This document shows, piece by piece, positions 1 through 8,122 of a stretch of 40,725 nt of DNA. Positions within the stretch are counted from its first letter, which is position 1. Each line of letters begins with the position of its first letter. The position numbers and the translations under genes were made by a program. This DNA is from Bacteroidota bacterium (GTDB lineage Bacteria > Bacteroidota > Bacteroidia > Bacteroidales > FEN-979), in NCBI GenBank assembly GCA_016868575.1, contig VGGL01000015.1:1-40725 (forward strand), in the 5' to 3' direction. The notes under the pieces were generated by a model. It was not told where the DNA came from. It was given only the letters and a program-made list of their open reading frames with translations, and did no database searches.

Positions 1-197
1 CTTTCTTTTCATCGACGATTGTCCAAAGATTATGAAAGGTTGCCTGAATCTGGTATAGCATTTATCCATCTATCAATGATTCGGTTGATGGTTAATCGAA
101 TTTCTATATGAATTTTAAACAGTCTCTAAAGGTTAACGAAAAAATTAGGTAACCTTTTCATAGAAAGGAGGTTTTAGGTTAATAAAAAGAGGCGCTG

Positions 198-228
198 CAA
201 ATATACAACATCAAAAGCCTGTTGTCAA
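198..228 (-). promoter_or_regulatory. Candidate divergent promoter on the minus strand
   Basis: CAAATATA at 198-205 (TATATTTG on minus) and CAA at 226-228 (TTG on minus), 20-bp spacer. Confidence 0.35.
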
Positions 229-250
229 GTTTTTTTATTTTCTACTTTTG
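221..250 (+). promoter_or_regulatory. Candidate Bacteroidota sigma-A promoter for the 264 gene
   Basis: TTG at 222-224 and TACTTTTG (TAnnTTTG) at 243-250, 18-bp spacer; start codon 14 nt downstream. Confidence 0.5.
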
Positions 251-263
251 ACATTACAAAAAG

Positions 264-1493
264 ATGAAAACTGCAAGCCGATATGATGTTGTCATTGCCG
301 GTGCAGGGCCAGCAGGATTAGTCTCTGCGCTGAACCTCACAGGGCATGGATACCGAATTGCCTTGATCGATAAATCGGCCTATCCACGGGAAAAAACCTG
401 CGGAGATGCCTTAAGCGGGAAAGCGTTGGCTGTATTGAAAAGATTACCCGGAGGGATTTATCATGATTTCCTTAACATCCCCCGGAAGACGCCTTCCACA
501 GGGATCCGTTTTGTTTCGCCTGCCGGAACAGTATTGGACCTCCCTTTTCCTGAGATTGGCAGCCAGGATCCGCCCGGTTATCTGATCAAAAGGTCCATCT
601 TCGACCATTTTCTCCTGGAAAAAGTCAAACACTGCCGGGACATTGATGTTTTCGAAAGTCGCAGGATAGATGATGTAATCCTTGACAGCGAAGGGGTGGT
701 TATTCATTGTGAGGGATCCGTTGTTCGTTGTTCGGTTGTGGTGGGGGCAGATGGCGCCCATTCCATGATTGCCAGAAAGCTCACCACGATCAGAAATACT
801 CATCGCCAACACAGCACCGGTATTCGGGCCTATTATCAGGATGTGGCACCGGGAGCGCCCACAGGTTTCATTGAGCTTCACTTCCTGAAGGAGATACTCC
901 CTGGTTATTTGTGGATTTTCCCAATGGCTGAAGGTCAATTTAATGTTGGTCTCGGTGTTCAATCATCCTGGCTAAAAAAATCAGGGGTTAATCTACCCCG
1001 CTGGACTGATCAACTCATCTCAGATAACAGTTGGCTCTCAGACCGTTTTGCACAGTCAAAAAGAGTCACCGGCTGGGAAGGCTGGGGGTTGCCCATGGAT
1101 TATCCGAAGCGAAAGGTAGCCGGAGAGCGGTTCCTGCTTTGCGGAGATGCCGCCGGTCTGGTTGATCCTTTTTCGGGTGAAGGGATTGGAAACGCCATGT
1201 TCAGCGGTGAAATGGCTGCGCGCCACATCCTGAGGTGCCTGCAGATCAATGATTTTTCAGTTCCGTCCATGAACCCCTATGTGCAAGAGCTACATAAGTC
1301 TCTGGATCGGGAACTTCGAACAAGCAGGATCATGCAGAAACTGGCATATTCGGCATCTTTGTTCAACTTCGTCACTTCCAGGGCTACCAGAAACGAAAAA
1401 ATCAGAAAGATGATGATGGCTATGTACACGGATATGGACGTAAAGTCAGAGCTGACGAGGCCTGGATTCTATTTCAGACTGCTGTTCGGGTGA
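264..1493 (+). CDS. NAD(P)/FAD-dependent oxidoreductase, geranylgeranyl reductase family
   Basis: N-terminal Rossmann motif DVVIAGAGPAGLVSALNL; internal LLCGDAAGLVDPFSGEGIGNAMFSG typical of the family. Confidence 0.88.
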   Translation: MKTASRYDVVIAGAGPAGLVSALNLTGHGYRIALIDKSAYPREKTCGDALSGKALAVLKRLPGGIYHDFLNIPRKTPSTGIRFVSPAGTVLDLPFPEIGSQDPPGYLIKRSIFDHFLLEKVKHCRDIDVFESRRIDDVILDSEGVVIHCEGSVVRCSVVVGADGAHSMIARKLTTIRNTHRQHSTGIRAYYQDVAPGAPTGFIELHFLKEILPGYLWIFPMAEGQFNVGLGVQSSWLKKSGVNLPRWTDQLISDNSWLSDRFAQSKRVTGWEGWGLPMDYPKRKVAGERFLLCGDAAGLVDPFSGEGIGNAMFSGEMAARHILRCLQINDFSVPSMNPYVQELHKSLDRELRTSRIMQKLAYSASLFNFVTSRATRNEKIRKMMMAMYTDMDVKSELTRPGFYFRLLFG

Positions 1494-2594
1494 TCATTTC
1501 GAACCGATCACGGTGATCACCCCTTTAAAAACATCTGTTTTAAACTCTCCGTTGCACCTGAGGATATAGTAATAGGTACCGTTGGCAATGTTTTTCGGCG
1601 TCCACTCCTCGCTTTTGTAATTGGTTTTGGCATAAATTTTCTTGCCATTCCGGTCGAAAACAACCAGTTCGTTGCTCAGGTAGGCTTCATTGAAATCGCG
1701 TTCCGGATCATCATCTTCCAGTTCGATCGCAAAGCCGGCATTCCATTCATCACCATTGGGGGTAATCACATTGTACACCTTTAATTTTGCTTCTTTGACA
1801 TTCACCAGGTGGGTAACCGAGTCAGAACATCCATTCAAGTCGGTGAAATAAAGTGTTATCATTTTCTCGCCAGAACTCGAATAACTGTGTGAAGCAGGGT
1901 TTAAATTATCGACCTCCGGTGAATTATCGCCAAAGTTCCAACTCCAGTTGGTTAATCTGGCCTGGGATGTATCCGGAAACTGGATAAAGATAGTTGGTTT
2001 TTGCAGGTAAATAACAGTATCCGGCAAGACTTCTGTAATGATATCAGGAGTTTTCAGAACCTCAATCTCATAAGCTGAGTCGATGTGGCAGTAGTTGGCA
2101 TCATATACCTTCAGGGTATATTCGCCTTCGCAAAGCCCGAAAACGATTGTATCTTGTGAATATCCTCCCCCCCATTGATAATCATAAGGTGGAACGCCAC
2201 CGGAAACCAGCGCTTTCATTTGTCCCTTACAGGTTCCGGGGCAGCCAAGCTCGTTGTAGCGATAAAGTGTGTCATAGTGCATGCCGGGGTTAATTCCAAG
2301 TCGTGATTGTTCGGTGAAACAGGTGTCTGTGGCATTGGTCACACGGCAACGGTACTGACCGGTATCAGCGGAAGAGATATCTTTCACCAGGTAGGTTGAA
2401 TCATTGGCTCCGGCTATATCAATGCTGTTTTTTTGCCACTGGTAAAAGAATGGTGCTGTCCCGGAGCGGAAGACAAGATACCGGAGACTATCGCCAGGGC
2501 ACTTGTTGATATCTCCGGGTGTCACGGAACAATTGATCTGACCTGCAACGAGATAACTTATCAGAACAAACAAGACAGTAAGTAGATTTTTCAT
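1494..2594 (-). CDS. Secreted Ig/PKD-domain protein with gliding-motility-associated (CHU_C, T9SS type B) C-terminal domain
   Basis: Signal peptide MKNLLTVLFVLISYLVAGQ; Ig-like and PKD-like (NWSWNFGDNSP) segments; C-terminus VYNVITPNGDEWNAGF...LVVFDRNGKKIYAKTNYKSEEWTPKNIANGTYYYIL. Confidence 0.88.
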   Translation of the reverse strand: MKNLLTVLFVLISYLVAGQINCSVTPGDINKCPGDSLRYLVFRSGTAPFFYQWQKNSIDIAGANDSTYLVKDISSADTGQYRCRVTNATDTCFTEQSRLGINPGMHYDTLYRYNELGCPGTCKGQMKALVSGGVPPYDYQWGGGYSQDTIVFGLCEGEYTLKVYDANYCHIDSAYEIEVLKTPDIITEVLPDTVIYLQKPTIFIQFPDTSQARLTNWSWNFGDNSPEVDNLNPASHSYSSSGEKMITLYFTDLNGCSDSVTHLVNVKEAKLKVYNVITPNGDEWNAGFAIELEDDDPERDFNEAYLSNELVVFDRNGKKIYAKTNYKSEEWTPKNIANGTYYYILRCNGEFKTDVFKGVITVIGSK

Positions 2595-2711
2595 CTGTTC
2601 CGTTTCATTTTGGGGGCAAAAATAGGGAAATTATCTCTATTGACCTTTCTTGATAAACGATCATTCGATATATCCCAATTCATATAACTTTGTAGCTGTA
2701 GAATTTATTAT

Positions 2712-3914
2712 ATGCCGGTATCTGGTTCAAAGTTTTTCTATCAGTGTTCCACTTGCGGAAAGACCTATCCATCTGATAAGATCATCTATCTATGTCCGGT
2801 CTGTAGCAAAGGAAATACAAAGACACTTCCGCCTAAAGGAGTTCTAAGTACAATCTACCGCTATGGTGAGATAAAAAAGCGTTACCAGGGTCAACCGCTA
2901 TTCAAGGCGCTTCAGGCAAAGACCTTCATCGACCTCCTTCCGATTGAAGCGAGGGAAAGCCTGGGTTATCTAAGAGTCGGCAATACGCCTTTATACAAGA
3001 TCAACAACCTGGAAGGGAAAGACCTCATGGGTGAACTGTATCTGAAGGATGACTCCCAGAATCCCACCTTTTCTTTCAAGGACCGCGCATCTGTTTTGGT
3101 GTCTGCATTTGCCAAAGAACGGGGTATTGATACGATCATCACCGCTTCGACAGGCAATGCGGGTTGTTCCCTGGCGGGGATATGTGCTTCCCAGCAACAG
3201 AAAGCCATTGTCCTTGTGCCGGAAAGCGCGCCACCTGCCAAACTGATCCAGGTGAAGATGTATGGGGCTCAGCTTATCCCTGTGAAAGGCAACTATGGCA
3301 AGGCCTTTGATCAGAGCATTGAAATGACGGAGAAGGATGGATATTATAACCGCAACACAGCGTATAACCCACTCACCATCGAAGGAAAAAAGACGGTGAG
3401 CTTTGAACTTTTCGACCAGCTGGGTCAGTGCATCCCTGACCGGATCTTTGTCCCGACCGGCGATGGGGTGATCCTTTCGGGCGTATATAAAGGATTTGAA
3501 GATTTGTGGATGCTCGGGATCATTGAAAAGATGCCGGTGGTCGTTGCCGTTCAGCCTCAAAAAAGTGATAACCTGATCCGAAATCTTCATGCAGAAACGT
3601 TTCAATCGATCCCTTCTTCCACTGTTGCAGACAGTATCTCGGTGGATGTTCCGCGGAATTTTTTCCAGTCAAAGCATTATCTCCAAAAATACGATGGGGA
3701 ATGGATAGCGGTATCGGATGAAGAAATTCTCCTCGCATCCCGAACATTGTCAAGAAATACTGGCCTTTTCACCGAACCGGCATCCGCCGCCGCCTTTGCG
3801 GCATTTCTGAAATATCAGCAAGAGCATTTGATGCCTCCCGGATCGAAAAATGTCGTACTCCTGACTGGATGCGGCCTGAAAGACCTGAAGGCAGTGAATT
3901 CCATTACAATCTGA
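2712..3914 (+). CDS. Threonine synthase-like PLP-dependent enzyme with N-terminal zinc ribbon
   Basis: CSTCGKTY..LCPVCSKG ribbon; PLP-lysine region NPTFSFKDRASVL; TASTGNAGCSLAG phosphate-binding loop. Confidence 0.85.
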   Translation: MPVSGSKFFYQCSTCGKTYPSDKIIYLCPVCSKGNTKTLPPKGVLSTIYRYGEIKKRYQGQPLFKALQAKTFIDLLPIEARESLGYLRVGNTPLYKINNLEGKDLMGELYLKDDSQNPTFSFKDRASVLVSAFAKERGIDTIITASTGNAGCSLAGICASQQQKAIVLVPESAPPAKLIQVKMYGAQLIPVKGNYGKAFDQSIEMTEKDGYYNRNTAYNPLTIEGKKTVSFELFDQLGQCIPDRIFVPTGDGVILSGVYKGFEDLWMLGIIEKMPVVVAVQPQKSDNLIRNLHAETFQSIPSSTVADSISVDVPRNFFQSKHYLQKYDGEWIAVSDEEILLASRTLSRNTGLFTEPASAAAFAAFLKYQQEHLMPPGSKNVVLLTGCGLKDLKAVNSITI

Positions 3915-3943
3915 AGAAAAGCCATGAGTATGTTAAAAAAGTA

Positions 3944-3951
3944 TATTTTTG
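3944..3951 (+). promoter_or_regulatory. Candidate -7 box TATTTTTG upstream of the CotH gene
   Basis: Matches TAnnTTTG; 22 nt before ATG 3974; no clear -33 box. Confidence 0.35.
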
Positions 3952-3973
3952 TCATAACCAAATTAATAACCCA

Positions 3974-6967
3974 ATGAGACACATTTTTAGCCTCATTTTA
4001 ACCTGTTTATTCATCTTAACCGCTTTCACTATCCTCCACGCCCAGGTAGTGATCAATGAGTATTCGGTATCCAATCTCAATACCATTCCGGACAATTACA
4101 ATGAATATCCCGATTGGCTTGAGTTGTACAATACCAGCAGCAGCATGGTAAGCCTGGAAGGATATTACCTGAGCGATGACCCGGGAGATCCAACAAAGTG
4201 GCAATTCCCTGCAGGGGTTACTATCTCTGCCAATGGATTTAAAAAAATATGGTTATCCGGGCGGAATGAGGTCGTAGGAAATAACATCCATACCAATTTC
4301 AAACTGACTCAAACGAAAGCTCCCCTGGAATCAATTCTATTGGCTGATCCTTCGGGAGCTATCCTGGAGCAACATCTTCTAACCATTACCCAATTGAGTC
4401 ATTCGAATGGGAGAACCACTAATGGCGCAGCAACCTGGAGTGTTTTCACCAATCCAACATTCGGAACATCCAACAACACGGCAACGCCATACCAGCGATA
4501 TACTGCGAAGCCATCCATGAATAAGACAGCAGGATTCTATCCGAGCTCGATTGTCGTCACAATCACCAACAATGAACCAAACTCCACGCTCCGTTATACA
4601 ATTGATGGGACAGAGGTTAAAAACTCATCCACTGCAGTGACCGGTCCCATTACAATCTCTTCTACCACCCTTCTGAAAGCACGTGCATTCAGCAGTTCTC
4701 CCAACATTTTGCCGGGCCTGATTGAGTTTAACACCTATCTCATTAACGAAAACACGACCTTGCCGGTGATGAGCTTTGGAGCCGATCAGCTTACAACACT
4801 TCTCAATGGAAATGGCTGGATAAATCCAGAAGGATCAATGGAATACTTCAATAAAAACAAGGTTCGTACTACCATTGGCTATGGAGAATTCGACAAACAT
4901 GGACAGGATTCGTGGGCACATGACCAGCGAAGCCTGGATGTGAGGCAACGGGATGAATTCGGCTACAACTATTCCTTCCAGGAAAAATTCTTCAAAACAA
5001 GTGAGCGGGATGAATTCCAGCGGCTGATCATCCGGGCATGCGGCGATGACAATTACCCCGGTATTGATACCAGCGCCCACACTCGGGATGACTTTGTCGA
5101 ATCATTATCAGAATACAGTGGCCAGCATCTTGACTGGCGTAAGTCGGAGCGCTGTCTTGTTTTTGCCAATGGCCAGTATTGGGGTGTCTACTCCATCCGT
5201 GAGAAGGTAGATGATGCCGATTATTGTGAGTTTTACTATGGTCAGGACAGGTACAACCTGCAATTCATCATGCTCTGGGGAAGCATCTGGGCGGAGTATG
5301 GCGGACAACAGGCGCTGGATGACTATGATGCGCTTTATGACTACATCATGTCTCACGATATGAGTGATCCCGGAAACTATGCTTTTGTGTCCCAGCAGTA
5401 TGACATCACCAGCCTGTCAGATTATATGATCATCAACTCTTATGTGGTTTGTTCCGATTGGCTCAACTGGAATGTCGGTTGGTGGCGTGGTATGGACTCC
5501 AGTGGTACGCATAAAAAGTGGGGATATATCTTGTGGGATGAAGATGCCACCTTTGGACACTATATCAACTACACGGGTATTCCTGCACAAAGTCCGTATG
5601 TCTCTCCCTGCTTCCACGAAAACCTCCCCCCAAGTTCCGATCCTGGCGGACACGTTGCTGTGCTTAACAAGCTCAGAGAAAATGAAACCTTTAACCAATA
5701 TTATATCAACCGGTATGTTGACTTGCTGAATACGACTTTCAAACCATCGTATGCCATTCCGTTCCTTGATAGCATGGCCACCATCATTGCCCCTGAGATG
5801 CCCCGCCATTTCACACGTTGGGGAGGAAACCTGAACCAGTGGGAAAACAATGTTGAAAAAATCAAAAATTTTATCGATACAAGATATTCCATCATTAACA
5901 GTGGTTTAATGAGTTGCTACAGCCTCACCGGTCCTTACAACCTGAATGTAACAGTAGATCCGCCCGGGGCAGGACAGGTAAAAGTCAATTCGCTGGTATT
6001 GGATGATTACCCCTGGACAGGGCAGTATTTTGGAGGGATTGATCTTCGTTTCCAGGCTATCGAGTCGAATGAGGAATACATCTTTGATCATTGGGCCATG
6101 TACAACCATACCCTTCAGCCTTCCGCAACTTCACCTGTAGCGTATACCGAGCTGACAACTGCAGACCAGTTGATTGCCATCTTTGTTCCAAAAACCATGG
6201 ACGACAGCCTGGTGATCAACGAGATTAACTACCACTCTGCCAGCACCTTCGACCCTGGCGACTGGGTGGAACTGTACAACCCTCAGCCCTACACGGTAGA
6301 TGTTGCCGACTGGTACTTTAAAGATGAAAATGACCTTCATTCTTTTGTTTTCCCGCAAGGTACCTCCATGCCGGCCCATGGATACCTTGTACTTGTTGAA
6401 GACGTCACAAAATTCACTACCTTGTTCCCAACTGTATCAAATTTTATTGGCCCATTGGGTTTCGGGCTAAGCGGAAATGGTGAACTGATCCGTCTTTACA
6501 ACGAACAGGGATTCCTGGTAGATACAGTGCATTATGATGATGTACCCCCATGGCCCATCGAACCCGATGGTCAAGGACCCACGCTTGAACTGATTAATCC
6601 CGCCTACGACAACGCCCTGGCGGAAAGTTGGCATGCCTCCTATACCGCGCATGGCACACCGGGTGAGCAAAATAGTGTGTATGTATCCATCCCTGAGCCC
6701 ATCAAGCCGTTTGGAAACGTCTACATTGTGGCCTATCCAAATCCCGTTCGTCAAGCCTGTACCATCAATATCATCGGTGAGAAAAAGGTTACTGATGGCG
6801 AAATCATCCTCTATAACCAGTTGGGAACAGAAGTCCGGAGATTATCTCATATTTCTTCGGAAACGGTTCATCTTACGCGGGAAGGATTACCTTCCGGGAT
6901 TTACATGATCCGCTATACCGATCAGCAGAGAAATGTTTACGGAACTGCCAGGGTGGTTCTGGAGTAG
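3974..6967 (+). CDS. CotH kinase-family secreted protein with two lamin-tail domains, chitobiase-like domain and T9SS type A C-terminal domain
   Basis: In-frame ATG at 3974 opens signal peptide MRHIFSLILTCLFILTAFTILHAQ (the tracked ORF starts at 3869 inside the upstream gene); VYSIREKVDD and KWGYILWDEDATFGH CotH motifs; VVINEYSVSN and LVINEINYHS lamin-tail starts; C-terminal YPNPVRQACTINI...LPSGIYMIRY. Confidence 0.87.
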   Translation: MRHIFSLILTCLFILTAFTILHAQVVINEYSVSNLNTIPDNYNEYPDWLELYNTSSSMVSLEGYYLSDDPGDPTKWQFPAGVTISANGFKKIWLSGRNEVVGNNIHTNFKLTQTKAPLESILLADPSGAILEQHLLTITQLSHSNGRTTNGAATWSVFTNPTFGTSNNTATPYQRYTAKPSMNKTAGFYPSSIVVTITNNEPNSTLRYTIDGTEVKNSSTAVTGPITISSTTLLKARAFSSSPNILPGLIEFNTYLINENTTLPVMSFGADQLTTLLNGNGWINPEGSMEYFNKNKVRTTIGYGEFDKHGQDSWAHDQRSLDVRQRDEFGYNYSFQEKFFKTSERDEFQRLIIRACGDDNYPGIDTSAHTRDDFVESLSEYSGQHLDWRKSERCLVFANGQYWGVYSIREKVDDADYCEFYYGQDRYNLQFIMLWGSIWAEYGGQQALDDYDALYDYIMSHDMSDPGNYAFVSQQYDITSLSDYMIINSYVVCSDWLNWNVGWWRGMDSSGTHKKWGYILWDEDATFGHYINYTGIPAQSPYVSPCFHENLPPSSDPGGHVAVLNKLRENETFNQYYINRYVDLLNTTFKPSYAIPFLDSMATIIAPEMPRHFTRWGGNLNQWENNVEKIKNFIDTRYSIINSGLMSCYSLTGPYNLNVTVDPPGAGQVKVNSLVLDDYPWTGQYFGGIDLRFQAIESNEEYIFDHWAMYNHTLQPSATSPVAYTELTTADQLIAIFVPKTMDDSLVINEINYHSASTFDPGDWVELYNPQPYTVDVADWYFKDENDLHSFVFPQGTSMPAHGYLVLVEDVTKFTTLFPTVSNFIGPLGFGLSGNGELIRLYNEQGFLVDTVHYDDVPPWPIEPDGQGPTLELINPAYDNALAESWHASYTAHGTPGEQNSVYVSIPEPIKPFGNVYIVAYPNPVRQACTINIIGEKKVTDGEIILYNQLGTEVRRLSHISSETVHLTREGLPSGIYMIRYTDQQRNVYGTARVVLE

Positions 6968-7037
6968 TGATCAGCGGTAATATAATCATTCCGTTCGCAC
7001 GTTTAGGGGAAGAACAACATCAGCGAAAATCTGGTCG

Positions 7038-7856
7038 TTAGTTCGATCCGATATTTCCGTGACAGATGACGTTTTCGAGAGCGACCTGGTTCTGGTAAAC
7101 ATTGATATACCCGTCATAAACCAGCCAGTTATCATAGGTGATGATGATGCCACTGTCGAGTTTACGGATATTGGTAAAACTTTTGCCGGTTGCGCCATCC
7201 ACATTATTCAGCGCTCTTACAACGGGTCCGCCACCGACTGTTTCGATGGATCCCAGGTTGATCGAAGCAGGATAGACCTGCCCGGTGATCGTACCGGATA
7301 GTGTAATGGTCAACAGCGTGCTTCCATTGATTCTTTTTTCAAATAGCGCAGCGCCCGATACACCAAAAGGTTCAATGACAACCATCGGGTACGATGTTTT
7401 GGTCGATGTGATCACGTTTCCGCCAATGTCTCCCTGCGCAAGGATCACGTTCGGTTCAGTTTCGCTTTTAAGTACCCTGATATATCCGTCGTACGCGATG
7501 AGATCGGCGTAAGTCATAGAATTGACAACGGTAGAGCTCTTCCCGGTGGCATCCACAGCATTCAGCTCCAGCACCACGGCTCCCCCTTCGATGGCTGTGT
7601 TCATGCATAGTTGTGCAGGATGCGTTCCTGCCAGTGCACCGGTTAGGGTAATGGCAATCGTTGCAGTTGATGCGGTTGTTTCGGTAATTGTTGCTGTGCC
7701 GGATACGCCCAGGACATCTTTAACCATCAGGTTATACGTTGTTTTTCGTTGTGGCGCAGGCTCTGAGTCATCATCATTACAGGCAACCATGGTAACCATT
7801 AACAAGAGCATTGCGCTCAGGGAAGCAAACATACTGAACAAATGAATCTTTCTCAT
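7038..7856 (-). CDS. Lipoprotein with two tandem CHRD-like repeats
   Basis: Lipobox ...LLMVTMVAC followed by NDDDSE; two related units starting GVSGTATITE and GVSGAALFEK and ending ILAQGDIGGN / VICHGNIGSN. Confidence 0.75.
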   Translation of the reverse strand: MRKIHLFSMFASLSAMLLLMVTMVACNDDDSEPAPQRKTTYNLMVKDVLGVSGTATITETTASTATIAITLTGALAGTHPAQLCMNTAIEGGAVVLELNAVDATGKSSTVVNSMTYADLIAYDGYIRVLKSETEPNVILAQGDIGGNVITSTKTSYPMVVIEPFGVSGAALFEKRINGSTLLTITLSGTITGQVYPASINLGSIETVGGGPVVRALNNVDGATGKSFTNIRKLDSGIIITYDNWLVYDGYINVYQNQVALENVICHGNIGSN

Positions 7857-8068
7857 CAGCTATTAAAATTATGAACACCGCTTCTGGCCGTGACAGGTGT
7901 GAATTCGCTTTCACATTACAAAAATGCGTTTTTATTTGCAATATTGTATTCCGGATTAATGAAATTCTTTTCATGTGATTGTGCCTGTGGTTATCCAGGA
8001 GATTCTTCGCTTAGATTCGTTATGCTCAGAATCTCATAATTTTTCTCGACAGGAGTGATAAAATGTTG

Positions 8069-8076
8069 TAGGTTTG
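8069..8076 (+). promoter_or_regulatory. Candidate -7 box TAGGTTTG upstream of the xdhD-like operon
   Basis: Matches TAnnTTTG; 46 nt before the TTG start. Confidence 0.35.
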
Positions 8077-8122
8077 CATTAAATCGCTGTTAGTAAAACA
8101 TATAAACATAAAACCGACTTAA

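Noticed and set aside
444-962. 172-aa minus-strand ORF antisense to the FAD oxidoreductase
   Set aside because: Fully inside a confidently coding gene, no recognisable motif; antisense ORF by chance.
2685-2692. TAACTTTG as a promoter for the threonine-synthase-like gene
   Set aside because: Matches the -7 consensus but no -33 element at correct spacing and it is only about 20 nt from the start; not strong enough to list.
2991-3605. 204-aa minus-strand ORF antisense to the threonine-synthase-like gene
   Set aside because: Overlaps strong coding sequence on the other strand and has no family features.
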